Origin: Larix kaempferi
Taxonomy: Eukaryota > Streptophyta > Pinopsida > Pinales > Pinaceae
Direction of reading: 5' to 3'
DNA: 64,000 bases
NCBI GenBank assembly: GCA_027924585.1
Contig: BSBM01000096.1
Span: 3,534,001 to 3,598,000 of the forward strand
Part shown: in pieces, positions 35,424 to 47,485 of the stretch
Position numbering within the stretch: position 1 is the first letter of the stretch
Layout: every line of letters starts with the position of its first letter
Notes under the pieces: generated by a model
The model's database searches: none
The model's input: only the letters and a program-made list of their open reading frames with translations
Told to the model about the DNA's origin: nothing
Made by a program: the position numbers and the translations under genes

Positions 35424-36013
35424 AGAGCATGATAGACCAGTGATGATTATTAAAGGAGCTAGCACCAAACAATTCGAGATGGAGGTTTTAGTGTTTTACC
35501 AAAAGGTGGATACGAGTTATCAAAAGATATTGAGTATTGTTTAGTGATGAGTACAAGTCATTCCATTAAGTGGTTTGATACTAAGATTACTAGGTGTTAA
35601 AGACCAAGGGCACACAATTTGAAATGGGACACTAATGGATCAATGGATGGTGAGGGTTAAGGTTGGGTTTAAATAAAAAAAGGTGTCCTCTCTTTAGGTC
35701 ATCTTGTTGTCTTTTGGGTTTCTTTGACTATTTATTGAGGGGCATTGAAATGTTGAGGTGGACTCAACGAGTTATGATAGACCGATGATGATTATTAAAG
35801 AAGGAGCTAGCACCAAACAATTCAGAATGGAGGTTTTAGTGTTTTACCAAATGGTGGATACAAGTTATCAAAAGATATCGAGTATTGTTTAGTGATGAGT
35901 ACAAGTCATTGCATTAAGTTGTTTGATACTAATATTGCTAGGCGTTAAAGACCAAGGGCACACAATTTGAAATAGGACATTATTAGATCAATGGATGGTG
36001 AGGGTTAATGCTG
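35424..36013. repeat. Direct repeat of about 243 bp, period about 347 bp
   Basis: The block ATGATAGACC(A/G)(G/A)TGATGATTATTAAA to AATGGATGGTGAGGGTTAA occurs at about 35428-35660 and again at about 35775-36008, roughly 94 percent alike by eye. About 105 bp of unrelated spacer separates the copies. Confidence 0.88.
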
Positions 36014-38278
36014 GAATGAGATTCTCTCAAAGGAATTCAATACCATCATATTAAATTTTGGTTAATTTTTAATATCACATTAGATATAATATGGTTCAAT
36101 GAACATTGTAATAAACTCAAATAAAATTCAACAAGAGATGGGTTGATTAAGGTTATGGAACATTGGAGGATTCTTAAAAGACATTTCCCTAGACCTTGTG
36201 CACCATTGTTGATTTTAGGTTTCACTCGTTGGGGCATGAAAGTTAGGCAATTTCAATTGATCAACAAATAGCCAAAAAAATAGACAATTGAGGGATTTTA
36301 TGTTGTAGTCATTCAAAGAAGTTTTAAGAGAGTGCTCAAGTTGACAATTGACAAACTCCTTGTGTCACTACAACAAGTGGTTGAAGGATATTCGATACAT
36401 AAGCCACTTCAAGGAGGCACAACATATAGGGTGGGGTTGCTAGTAACCAGGTCTAGCCAAACAAAACAACAAAACAAAGACCAAGCAAAACAAGAACACA
36501 CTAAGATCAAACATTATATTTTCTTATTTGTTTTTTTAATTTCCAAGCATTATCAAAGGATTAAAAAAATTCAACAACATTTCTCCTCTCAAGGGAGCTT
36601 TTTTCAAGATTGCTAAGATATTAAATAAAATAAAACAATAATACAAAAAGGGAATATAAAATGAAATTGAGAAAAAAAAACAAAGAGTGAGAAGTTGTGA
36701 GGGTTTTACATTTTAGGTTTTTATGGATTTTAGTTTTTTGGTTTTAGTTGTCTTTTATGGTTTTGACATTTTGTGGTATCAAATTACTAGGTTCAAATTT
36801 AGATGCTTTTTTAAAAACAAAATGAAAATATTGTTAAAAAAATAAAAATAAAAAACCTATTGACCTCTTGCGGTGAAATTTGTTTGGAAGAAGGTGGACG
36901 CACACAAGGATCATTTATCCGCTTGGGGAAGTTTCTCTCTTGGCTAAAAGTTGAAAAATTAAAATAGAGCATGACCAATTGTCTCACCTTTTAAAGACAC
37001 AAACACTCAAAGAGTTGATACATTCTTAATCAAGAGTTTACAATATTCTCAACCAAGAATCTACAGGGCCAAATAAAAACTCTAGTTTGAAGAGTTTTTC
37101 TAATCCACCCAAACTCTCAACCAAGATTTTGTTAACCCAAGGTAAACCTAGTCAAACTCTTGGTCAAAATGTTTTCAAATGTTTCTACCAAGAATTTAAC
37201 TCTCATCCAAGTGAGTATTTACTCTTGACTATTCTCTCTATTGAAATCACATTTCTTCACCAAGCCTCTTTCCAAAAAGAGTTACCCATCTTCACATTTT
37301 CATCAACTAATATCTCCCTTGGTTTGAATTATCCACTTGCACCAATCCCACTTCTTCACTGTCTCCCTTTGTTTGAATTATCCACTTGCACCAATCGCAC
37401 TTCTTCAATGCCACATAATGATATTGTTGAAGTTATGTCTCAATATTGCGAACACTTGTGGTTTTGTTGTTAGTTGCTTTGCCATGTACACAACCCTGGG
37501 AGATTGTGCTAGCATGGATATCCGGGATTACTCAACCTCAAACCATGAAGACTTCGCAAGAAGCAATCTTCAAATATGCTCAATTTTTCCTCAAAAATCC
37601 ATAATTGTTTGATTGTCTTTCTTAATTCAGTATAGTGCTTTCTTAATTGAGAATAGTGAAATACATAGTAAAGCAAGCCCTTTGTTTTATAATTTATTAC
37701 TATCTGCTTTAGCGTTGAAACCCATTATTGTAAGTGTTTAGTCACCTTACACAAACGAAATATAGCTAGTTGATAGCCCCATTCCCCTGTGATAAAAGAC
37801 AAATCAGAACGCACGTTGTGTCCCTCCTACCCAGGCAGCAGTCGGTAAAAACAGAGCAGCCAGTCATTTTACTTATAGCTTGTTCTAACCCCTGAATTGA
37901 AATGGACCAGATGTCTGGTTCGTCCAATCTATTGTGAACCACACGGAAGCCAACTCTTTATTTACACCTGATAGTTTTGGCATCCAAAGGGCTTTACCAG
38001 AGCGGGGTAATAAATAGAAATTTGAAAACTCCATGAAGGGCATGAAGGGCAGACTTTAAAGAGTGAGATAAAGTCTGCTGGCTAAAAGTTCTTATTCATT
38101 TATTTCTAAAAATAACTATGCAAATACATAAATTAGTTTTATAAATCAAAGATTTTTTTCTTAATATGCAGCTAACAATACAACACATTAATAAATAACT
38201 AAATAAATTATTAATATGCAGCGAAGTGTTTAGTCCCTTTGGAGAATGTAACCATATTGTGAGAAGCTTAGCTGTAAA
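36014..38278. other. No supported gene; one short tandem repeat
   Basis: Mostly AT-rich sequence. A 49-bp unit (GTTTGAATTATCCACTTGCA...) is duplicated at 37322 and 37371, which makes overlapping frames at 37087-37612 look longer than chance. 38000-38278 would be the 3' flank of the RING-CH gene. Confidence 0.4.
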
Positions 38279-38596
38279 TTATTCCTCATTCCTATTATAG
38301 CAATAGGAACAAGGGCAACACATAGTTGGCGTGAGCATACCTGGCTCTTCTGGTTGTCCGGATCTCCTCTCGGCATTTGGCTTGTATTGCTGTGATTTCA
38401 AATCCAAAACAATTTTTTCAATGAAATTCATACCAGTCAAAAAAATATCAAGGATTGACTTTCCAGATTGCAAGCATTGTGAAAGGCTTAACCAGAGCCA
38501 AAAACACAAGTGGTGTCATAATTTGAGACCTACCTTCCCCGTCTGAAAGTTTGAATCTCCTCTGGGCATTTGGCTAACCCTGCTCGTTGTGTATTG
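38279..38596 (-). repeat. Tandemly duplicated exon C/D in the RING-CH gene
   Basis: Exons C and D both start CAATACA after an acceptor and share GCCAAATGCC(C/G)AGAGGAGAT(T/C)C. They are diverged duplicates, which could be spliced alternatively or both be included without changing frame. Exon D also has an internal donor-like G/GTATGC at 38340. Confidence 0.65.
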
Positions 38597-39211
38597 CTGC
38601 AATACCAATTACAAAACATTCTTCAAGTTCTAAAACCTAATTTGTAGATATTGGTGGTATCGACGGGAAAAGGACTGAAATTTAAATAAAACCCTAATCA
38701 TCTATAAATTGGGAAAATTCAATTAACATTCTTTAAGCAATGAAACTAGTCCTATGCTAGATTTTAAGCAATGAAACTAGCCCTATGCTAGATTTTTCAA
38801 GTTCTAAAACCAAAATGGATGAATGAAAAATTAAATATGGATACATTGCCAATTCGGTAATATTAATAGTAAGAATACATATATAGCAATGTTTAATTAA
38901 AAAATAATTGCTAAATAAAAAACTATGAACCTGGTAGCAAACTTCACATATGGAATCTCCTTTTTTCTGGGACCAACGCTCTAAGCATCTCCTGTGAACA
39001 TACTGTGGAGAAAAAAACACATATTTAGATAAGAATACAATAATAAACACTTTCATTCACCAGAGACAACATATACAAACCACTCTTATGTATCCCCTAA
39101 ACCCCGTACCTTCAAGGTGCCAGAACAGCCACAGGGATTCAACATATTTCCTTTGTTATCCTCTTCCTGACAAATACGGCATTCAGCCAGTGTAGCATCT
39201 CCACTCTCCAT
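38279..39211 (-). CDS. RING-CH (MARCH-like, C4HC3) zinc finger protein, short
   Basis: Spliced minus-strand exons: A 39211-39110 (MESGDATLAECRICQEED, NPCGCSGTLK), B 39002-38931 (YVHRRCLERWSQKKGD, ICEVCYQ), optional C 38596-38534 (QYTTSRVSQMPRGDS) and D 38389-38279 (QYKPNAERRSGQPEEPGM to a TAA). All are phase 0 with GT-AG borders. The eight ligands C-x2-C, C-x-C, H-x2-C and C-x2-C are all present, as is the Trp of ERW. Such domains recruit E2 ubiquitin-conjugating enzymes. Family members usually continue for 150 or more residues with membrane segments; here the product is about 95-116 residues with a Cys-rich end (MCCPCSYCY) and no membrane helix. An acceptor before the ATG (TTTAAACAG) and a donor at 39352 imply a 5' untranslated exon at about 39480-39352. 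A truncated duplicate of a larger gene is possible. Confidence 0.75.
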
Positions 39212-39220
39212 GGGTGGCTT

Positions 39221-40285
39221 CTGTTTAAAAACATAGTGATAAACGTTACTGGGAACTCAAGTTGCTCTTCAAAACTTTAAAAATAAAAATAAACTAATAT
39301 CAAAAGAAAAATGGGCAGCTATGCAAATATGAACGAGTTCCTCCTCTTCACCTGTTTCTCTTGGAGTTTATGTTAGGCTCTCTCAGTCTGGTCTGCACTT
39401 AGTCTGACGGGAATTATGGTCACTGGACAATCTGGTGCAGCTGCGTATCCTGGCGAATCAACTTATTAAACCGTATCAGTAGAGACTGAATATACCCCCC
39501 TGCATCTGGCAGAACTAGAATAGTCACTAGATATGCACTCGAAAAGGCGATCACCTTTCTAATCTTGCGCCTGCACCAAGGCCTCCAGAGTTCCTACTGT
39601 ACCAAAAATATTACAGGAACACAGGTAGAGTATGTTATTCTCAAACAGAAGCAAAATTACCTCCCGTTTTCACCAGTAGCATTTTCATTTAAGCAGGCTA
39701 AGTGGAGTTTTTCGGTGCTTTTTAGGGACCCGGACCAGCCACTCCCTTTAGTCGAGCCTGCTTGGGCATCATTGATATCTGGGTCCAAAAATTTTATGTG
39801 ATTTTAAAGAGGAGCATGAGCGCCTTTTGAAACTCGGGAGAGGTAAACGAGCTAGGTTGAGAGCAATAAATGCTGTATTTTTTTGAGACACAATTCAACG
39901 AAAAATGGCCGCGGAGTTTATGCGCAGAAGGGCGGGATAACTCCCTCCAAATAACGTCAGCACAAATGCAACCAGTAATATTCACTATCTTTGTAAATTA
40001 TTACTACGTGGAAGTTCATATTGGCAGCCTCTCCCGATTAGTTTCTATGATGTTGCAATGCATTTGTAATGTGACAAGGTTTTTCTTTATGTTCCCAACA
40101 TGAAAGCCATTAACAAATTAATGTCCTCGTTAAATGCAGGGTAAGCATCCTTCTAATGCCATTAAGAAAGGGTTCATCATTTAAAGCATCAACGTACTGG
40201 AAGTTCAGCCATCGTCCAAGTGGCCTAACTGAATTTTAATGCGTCCAATTGAATTTTAGTGGTGTCCGGGTTCCCATGCTACCGT
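39221..40285. other. 5' region of the RING-CH gene
   Basis: 39352 is the likely donor of a non-coding first exon (CAAGAGAAACAG/GTGAAGAGG on the minus strand). Stop codons in all frames just upstream show this exon is untranslated. The promoter should lie around 39.5-40.2 kb. No TATA box can be chosen reliably, and short frames at 39565-40103 lack conserved motifs. Confidence 0.4.
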
Positions 40286-40575
40286 CAAATTAGGCCCATT
40301 TAATACCGTCGAGTTAGGCCCATTTAATGAAGCTAGCTAGGGTGTTATTTTAATCATTCATGTCATGTCCAATCGTTGATGGTTAATACTGGCAGTTAAA
40401 TTAGGCCCATCAAATACCGTCGAGTTAGGCCCATTTAATGAAGCTAGCTAGGGTGTTATTTTAATCATTCATGTCATGTCCAATCGTTGATGGTTAATAC
40501 TGGCAGTCAAATTAGGCCCATCACTAAATGAAGCTATCTAATGCAGTCGTTGATGGTTAATCTATGACAGGAATT
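40286..40575. repeat. 111-bp tandem repeat, about 2.5 copies
   Basis: The unit from ACCGTCGAGTTAGGCCCATT through GTTGATGGTTAATACTGGCA occurs at 40305 and 40416, nearly identical. A partial third copy (TTAGGCCCATC...GTCGTTGATGGTTAAT) follows. Confidence 0.9.
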
Positions 40576-42385
40576 GAGTCATTTAATTCTTGCTAAGGCT
40601 ATGGTTAGTCTACTATAGCGGTAGATTCTTGTTGGCTGGAAATCACAGATATTCAATGATTGATGGTTAGCATATGGCGGTAGACTCTTGCAGTTCCAAC
40701 CCAGCTTCATTTCGGGATTTCGGGCTGTTATTGATTTTGTTCTGGTTCAAGTGCCAAGTGCTAAGTTTTCATGAAACTGGTTGTTGGTTTCTGGACTGGA
40801 AAAGCCACTGAAATCACACGTTATTTTTGCTGGACCTACAAGCCTAGGCAGACCGGCACCAAAAGGATGTATATTCAATTCTGAAGTATTTGCTTCTTTC
40901 TTTGAGCAGATTGCTATTTAATGGATTTCCAGTCTTCTTCAGCGTTTCGTTACACACTGAAACTTGTCACCTGAACATAGGGTTTCTAGAATTCAGACTG
41001 AATGATGCTCCCCCGCCCTTCAAATGGCGTTAACTGTTAGTTAAAATTTCCCAAATCTTTTATTCAACTCAAAGACAGATATCCCGCCAAATTCGAGTTT
41101 CTGAAGATTTACACCTTTCGACTTATGCTCTCGAGTCTCTAACATGGAGATTTCGCCAGCAAACATGAGCTTTAAACCCCCCTTTGCCTCTCTGAATATT
41201 AAATTACACAGTTAATTTGAAGCTCCTCTCTGAATATTAAATTACACAGTTAATTTGAGCTTCAGCAATAAAATTATAAATTATTTACCGTCAACCTTTA
41301 CTACGCCTTTTACAGTTAATTTTTTTTCTCCCAGCTAGCAACTCTATTTCTTGTCGAATGATGCAAAAACCCTCCGGTTTCTGAAAACATTTCATTAGCG
41401 CTTTTCACAGCTGACACCAAACTTTCCTCGACCTGAAGCACATTTTCGAATCTTTCCCACACTAAAACCCTAACATCCTCAATGACAGATAAATTTTCCA
41501 GTAAAACCTATCTTACTCAAGACTGCCTTTCAGGCCTGTTTATTAGCAAAATCTGAGAAATTTTCAAGCCACTTGCTTGCAAAAAAATCCCTTACCTCCA
41601 CGTCTGCTCGATTCTCTACTAAAAAATCTAATTTTCTTCCATGGCCGTGGAGGAAATCGTCGCCTTAAAGATGCATTTTCCTTATTTCGCTGAAAATATA
41701 ATAAAATGTGTTATGTAGATTCTAAGATAGACCGATGCCCTGTGTATGTAGGTTCAAAAATAGAGACATTATATCAGTTTGCAAGGGCAATTGCCACATT
41801 GATGAAAATGAGGCCGTCATGTAGTTATTTCGTCGCCCACGTAGCAAGTGCCTGCCACTTTGCTAAATGTTGAAAGTAATCGCAAGTGCCTGCCACTTTA
41901 TTATTAAGAGAGAATGTCGTTAATATAGTTGGAAGGGGAGCAGCATATCTGAAGACCAAAACACCCCCGGCCCCGATTCGTAAAGGAATAATTGTTCAAA
42001 GAAATTGCTCAAATCTCGATTTCAACTATTTAAGTAAGTTCAAAATCCAGTATTTAGTCTCACAACACTAATTGTGTTTTTACTAAAATTGCAAAATTGC
42101 AAAAATTACAATTTTCACACACTATTTTGCATAAACTACAATTTTCACACACTATTTTGATTGGAATTAGAAAAAAAAAATAATGAAGCGTTTTGGTTGC
42201 TGTTTATCCTAGTCGTAACCAGCCAAGATAATCGTCGTCTTTCTCCAAGTATCTTTAATGGACAAAAAAAAAAAGAGTTTACGTTATATTTAATAAAAAC
42301 AAAAGAGTTTAGGTTATATTTAAGTGCTAGCATTTTCACATAGTCTCCACCCCAAAAATCGAAGCATTGGTGGGTAACCTCATCT
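40576..42385. other. No supported gene; one 38-bp duplication
   Basis: CCTCTCTGAATATTAAATTA... is duplicated in tandem at 41187 and 41225. A short plus-strand frame at 41642 with a good start context (CCATGGCCGTGGAGG) ends after 25 codons. Imperfect repeats of ACAATTTTCACACACTATTTT lie at about 42105-42160. Nothing else is recognisable. Confidence 0.4.
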
Positions 42386-42400
42386 TTGAATGATATGCTT

Positions 42401-42534
42401 CTTCTTTTTTTTGCAATGTAACTAGCGCCCGATAAGCGGGGGCGCCGTAGAAACTGGGGCATGGGGTTTGAACCGGGGTGGGGATGGCCACAGCCGACCG
42501 CCCCCTCCACCCCGCCTATAAGCAGGACCCCAAA
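42401..42534 (-). mobile_element. Short tRNA-derived SINE
   Basis: On the minus strand the body has a consensus B box GGTTCAAACCC (42474-42464), a GC-rich head upstream and an A-rich 3' end (GCAAAAAAAAGAAG) at 42401-42415. Flanks TTGAATGATATGCTT (42386-42400) and TTGAATGATCAGCTT (42535-42549) match at 13 of 15 positions and are read as target duplications. An A box is not clear, so the head is decayed. A longer minus-strand frame over this region is incidental. Confidence 0.7.
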
Positions 42535-42549
42535 TTGAATGATCAGCTT

Positions 42550-42931
42550 GCATAGCAAATACAATGATCAGTTTTTTCCGACGTTATATTCTATATAATG
42601 AGACTAGCTAGCAAATGTAGAATGATACATAAATAATATCATGTTGGAGTGCAGGTTTGTTTTAAATATTGAAAAAACATATACCTAAATTCATAAGTGA
42701 CCGGCGCTTACACTAGATTTCTGTGAAGTTATCTTGACTATAGAGATTCTTCTAGCTCGGGCCCGTTAATAGGTTTTGTAAAATACAGTTGATAGCCACC
42801 ATCTTGTACACCAGTGGGATAGTATTTTTTTCAAAATGGTTGGAATTTGTCTTTTTTAATGGATTTGGCATAAAATTTAGTGTCAATCAAAATTTGTGTA
42901 TCAAAGTGTCACACAGAAATATAGTTTTTTC
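42550..42931. other. Unassigned spacer
   Basis: No feature recognised between the SINE and the copia LTR. Confidence 0.4.
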
Positions 42932-43081
42932 ACTTAGAAATAATGGAGCACTGATCCTATTTTCTTGTTGTTTGTTGTAACCTCCTAAACAGATTGGATC
43001 CCTATATTATGTTGTAATTTGGTCTTGATTAAACAATAGATTGTGTGAGCGCAGCCTCACTTGTGAGCCATCTTGGCCTTA
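42932..43081 (+). repeat. 5' LTR (short copia)
   Basis: About 150 bp shared almost identically with the right LTR, including TTTTCTTGTTGTTTGTTGTA and CAGATTGGATCCCTATATTA. Confidence 0.75.
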
Positions 43082-43111
43082 TGGTTCGCTGCTTGATCCT
43101 CAACTTCTAAG

Positions 43112-43124
43112 TTGGTATCAGAGC
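43112..43124 (+). other. Primer binding site (initiator tRNA-Met)
   Basis: TTGGTATCAGAGCATG contains a perfect TGGTATCAGAGCA, the standard plant copia primer site. Confidence 0.9.
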
Positions 43125-43361
43125 ATGCAGGGGAGGCAAATCAGTAGATCCTTGCGTAGAGAAGCAGATTGTCTAGCGCAGTCGAAGAGGAGAGAAGGGT
43201 TGATCAGTGCATCTGTGGAGAGGAAGACAGTGCACCTGAGAGGTGAAGGGAAGCGTGCTGAGGTATTCCAGTTTTCTTGGTGATTTACCGGCTTGGCGAT
43301 TGAAGCAAGATCGGTGGTACAAGAATCTGTTGAGTGATTGGAAGAGCGCACACCTCCAGAG

Positions 43362-46300
43362 ATGGCGAATCTGCTAGCTGAAACTTACCTCAACGAAGCC
43401 AATAAACTAGATGGCTCAAATTTCATCAATTGGAAATTCAAAATGCAGACCTTGATGGAAGGTTATGGTGTATGGACAATTGTGAAAGGCGATGAAGCGA
43501 AACCTGATGCAACTGCAGGTGCTACACCAACACAGATCCAAGATTGGGATAAGCGCAAGAACAAAGCCAAGGTATTGTTGCGTATGTCTGTTAAAGATAA
43601 CATAATTCCACATATTAGAGAAGCTACAACTTCTCTGCAACATGGACAGCGCTTAAAAATTTGTGTGAGACTAGCAATACAAATCGTATTATTTTCCTGA
43701 AAACTAAATTGCTAGGCATTAGAATGGATGCAAGCGAATCTGTTAGTTCATTTCTGAGTCAAATTAAAGAGGTGAATGATAAGCTAGGAAATATAGGAGA
43801 GATAGTTTCCAGCACTGATCTTGTCACAATTACCTTGAATGGTATGCTAGACGACTATCAGATGTTTATAACAAGTCTTGCAGCAAGAGAGAAACCTCCT
43901 ACTTTTGAAGAATTGATAGGCATTTTACAGCAAGAGGAAGAGAGGCGCGGGAATTTGACGCCTCAGAATTCAGAATTAGCACTATGTTCAAAGAAGAGAC
44001 CCCCGAGAGGAAGATCAGGAGAATGAAGTAGAGGAGCTAGTCCATCGCAAAGAAAGCAATCTCCAAAGCATAATCAAGGTATGCCATCTAACATAAACGA
44101 GCCAAAGTGTTGTTTTTACTATGGTCAACCTGGACATCTTATTAGAGACTGTCAAAATAAGAAGAGTGATGAGACTAGGTATAAACCTAGAAAACATCCA
44201 TGCCATTATGCAGAAGAGTCTTCCAATCATGATCTTGGATTGTTTATTGCTAGTGATGATATTGCTGACACCCCGAATTTTGATTCACGAGATCTTAGAC
44301 TGTTTGTGTCCAACGCTGCTTTGTCTGCTGAAACTGATGATGTTGATGCATGGTTTGTGGATTCCGGAGCATCTATACACATGACATGTAATAAGAAGTG
44401 GTACGTTAATTTCAAAGAAACACATAATGGTGCCAACATTTATCTTGGAGACGACCGCACTCATCATATCAAGGGATATAGAGATATATCAGTAACATTG
44501 TTGAATGATACTATCCAACACATTCGCAATGTTGTGTATGTTTCGGGGATAAAGAAGAATTTAATCTCTGTCTCTACCATTACAGATCAAAACTTGAAGG
44601 TTGAATTCTTCAAAACTTATTGCATGGTGAAGGATCTGCTGGACCAATACAAAACTGTTGCTACGGGAGTCAGAGCAGGCGGGCTATACAAACTTGATGT
44701 TACCAGCAAGGATCATCAAGCACTCACTAATACGACTATGCCAACAGAGAGTATTTGGCATCAAAGGTATGGTCATGGTCACATCAATCATCATGATTTA
44801 TTGTTATTACAGAAACAACACATGGTTGAAGGACTCCCAATGTTAAAAAAATGATAATTTTGCTTGTGAAAGATGTGCATTAGGAAATATGCACAGAGAT
44901 GAATTCCCCTCTAATCCTGATAGGAAAAAGAGAGATGTGTTAGATCTTGTGCATACTGATGTTTGTGGACCTATGTAGACAAGGTCTTTAGGAGGTTCAT
45001 TTTACTTTCTGTTATTTCTTGATGATTGCACGGGATACACATGGGCTTATTTCCTTCGAAGAAAAAGTGATTTTTTTAGTACTTTAAGAATTCAAAACCA
45101 TGGTGGAAAATCAGACAGGAAAAACCATCAAAATCCTCCATTCATATCAAGGGGGAGAGTATAAATTAGGGTACTTCATCAAATATTGCAAAGACCATGG
45201 AATAGTACAGCAGTTTACAGTACCTCACACTCCACAGCAGAACGAAGTTGCAGAAAGGAAAACAGAACTTTGGTAGAGTGTGCAGGCAATATGATGAAAG
45301 GTAAGAATCTCTCGAATGTTTTTTGGGTTGAAGCCATAAGTAATGCAGTCTATTTAAAGAATAGAAGTCCAACAAGGTGTCTTGATAATATCACTCCTTT
45401 CAAAGCCTTGTATGGTTCCAAACCTGCAGTTCATAATTTGAAAGTATTTGGGTGTAAATTAGCTTTTGCACATATTCCAAAGGAGAACAAGAAGAAATTG
45501 GATGCTAAAGCCATTAAATGTATTTTCATAGGATACTGTTCTGAATTCAAAGCATACAAACTGTTTGATCCTTCTACTCACAAAGTATTTGCGAGTAGAG
45601 ATGTACTTTTCCATGAGCAAGAAGCAGGAAATCACGACAACAGCAGTCATGAAAAATGGCATATATTTCTTGATGACGAAGTCAAAGAAGAGCAGCAGCA
45701 ACAGCAACCACAGCAGCAGCAATCAAAATTACAGGAACAACCACCACAGCAGCAGCCACAACCGCATCGACAGCAGCAGCAGGTAGAAGGACTCAGTGAT
45801 ATGGACACATCAAGCAGTCAGAGCTCACAAAGTGAGGAAGAAAACAATCATTTGAGAATATCTTCACGACATATTCGGCTCCCTGAGAGGTATAGAGACT
45901 ATGCCCTAATGAGTAGCATTTCAAATGTCACAAAACCCATGAGTTTTAATGAAGCAAATGAACATGATGAATGGCGAAATGCAATGGAGGAAGAATATGA
46001 ATCTATAATGAAAAACAATACTTGGGAATTGACTGAATTGCCTAAACATAAAAATCCCATTGGATGCAAATGGATATACAAACCTAAGTTTAAAGCAGGG
46101 TAGTATAGACAAATTTAAGGCTAGATTGGTGGCAAAGGGGTATTCACAAACATAGGGTATTGATTATGCTGAAGCATTTGCACCAGTAGCTAAATTGAAT
46201 ACTATCAGATTGTTAATTGCTTTAGCTACAAAGTACCATTGGAAGCTACACCAATTAGATGTTAAATCTGCTTTTCTAAATGGTGAGTTAAAGGAAGAAG

Positions 46301-47485
46301 TGTACCTTACTCAACCAGAAGGGTTTGTGGTACACGGGAAAGAACACTTAGTGTGTAAACTAAAGAAAGCATTGTATGGACTAAAACAAGCACCTAGGTC
46401 ATGGTATGAGAAGATAGACTCTTTCTTTCTTCAACGGGGTTTTATGAGGAGCAAAAGTGATCCAAATTTGTATACCAAATTTGATGAGCAAGGGCATATA
46501 GTATTGATTTCCTTGTATGTTGGTGATTTAATAATTACAGGAAATGCAAGGAAATTAATTGATGAAATCAAGGAGCAGATGTTACAAGTTTTTGAAATGA
46601 AAGATCTTGGTGAGTTACATTACTGCCTAGGTCTTGAAGTTTGGAGAAAAGCAGGCCAAAATTTTGTTTGTCAGAGTAAGTATGCCAAAGAAGTACTTAA
46701 GAGATTTAAAATGGATCAGTGTAAATCTTCTAATGTTCCCATGCAACAGAATGTGAATCTTTGTTGTGATGATGGTTCGAAGGAGGTGAATGGTACTATG
46801 TATAGACAGATGGTGGGTAGTTTGAATTATCTCACCATGCAACCAGACCTGATATTGCATACTCTGTGAGTGTGTTAAGTCAGTTTATGGAAAAACCTCA
46901 AGAAATCCATTGGAATGCAGCAAAGGAGGTACTCAAGTATCTAAAAGGAACACTTGATTATGGTATTAAATATAATGATGCCTTTGATGTTGAGTTGACA
47001 GGTTACTCAGATTCTGATTGGGCTGGCAATCCGGATGATTGAAGATCTACCACAAGTTATGCATTTGGCATAGGATCCAGGATTGTTTCATGGAGCAGTA
47101 CAAAGCAGGCTATTGTATCTTTGTCTTCCACTGAAGCAGAATATAAAGCCTTGTGTGCGGCAACTTGTGACGATGTTTGATTGAGAAGACTTCTTCAAGA
47201 TGTTGGGGAAGAACATAGGAACCTACAATGATCAAGTGTGATAACCAAAGTTCAATCAAGCTGGCCAATAATCCAATTTATCATGCAAGGACAAAGCATG
47301 TTGATGCTCAATTTCATTTTGTTAGATAAAATCTCCAATCCAATGAAATAGCTCCTATGTATTGTAATACTAGTGAAAATGTTGCTGATATTTTCACTAA
47401 GCCCCTTGGAAAGATTAATTTTCAGCTGTTTAGGGAGATGTTAGGTGTAGAAGTCAATCCGTTCTCCATTAAGAGAGGGACTTAG
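43362..47485 (+). pseudogene. Ty1/copia gag-pol polyprotein with polyglutamine linker, degenerate
   Basis: Gag starts at 43362 (MANLLAETYLNEANKLDGSN), with a frameshift near 43650. The knuckle at about 44105 reads CCFYYGQPGHLIRDC, the second Cys being Tyr. The protease has WFVDSGASIHMT at about 44350. The integrase zinc finger (HQRYGHGHINHHDL, CERCALGN) and core (TDVCGPM, then TVPHTPQQNEVAERKN) end near 45560. A Gln-rich linker (45690-45785) separates it from reverse transcriptase (GCKWIYKPKFK, FLNGELKEEVYL, YGLKQAPRSW). The active site is YVGD at 46516-46527 instead of YVDD. RNase H (YSDSDWAGNPDD, stop, RSTTSYAF; LSSTEAEYKAL) ends near 47460. Several stops and frameshifts prevent a full product. 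Confidence 0.9.
45690..45787 (+). repeat. CAG/CAA-rich microsatellite encoding polyglutamine
   Basis: AGCAGCAGCAACAGCAACCA and similar triplets encode a Gln/Pro-rich run inside the copia integrase C-terminal linker. Confidence 0.85.

Noticed and set aside
37087-37612. Overlapping frames of 128 and 91 codons
   Set aside because: Lengthened by a 49-bp tandem duplication; composition looks random and no splice context supports them.
41642-41719. Short plus-strand frame starting CCATGGCCGTGGAGG
   Set aside because: Good start context but only 25 codons, no donor site at its end and no homology recognised.
42145-42564. Minus-strand frame of 139 codons
   Set aside because: It covers the SINE and flanking AT-rich DNA, with no motif; length is due to the GC-rich SINE.
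45459-45722. Minus-strand Leu/Phe-rich frame resembling a membrane protein
   Set aside because: It is antisense to the polyglutamine and integrase coding part of the copia element.
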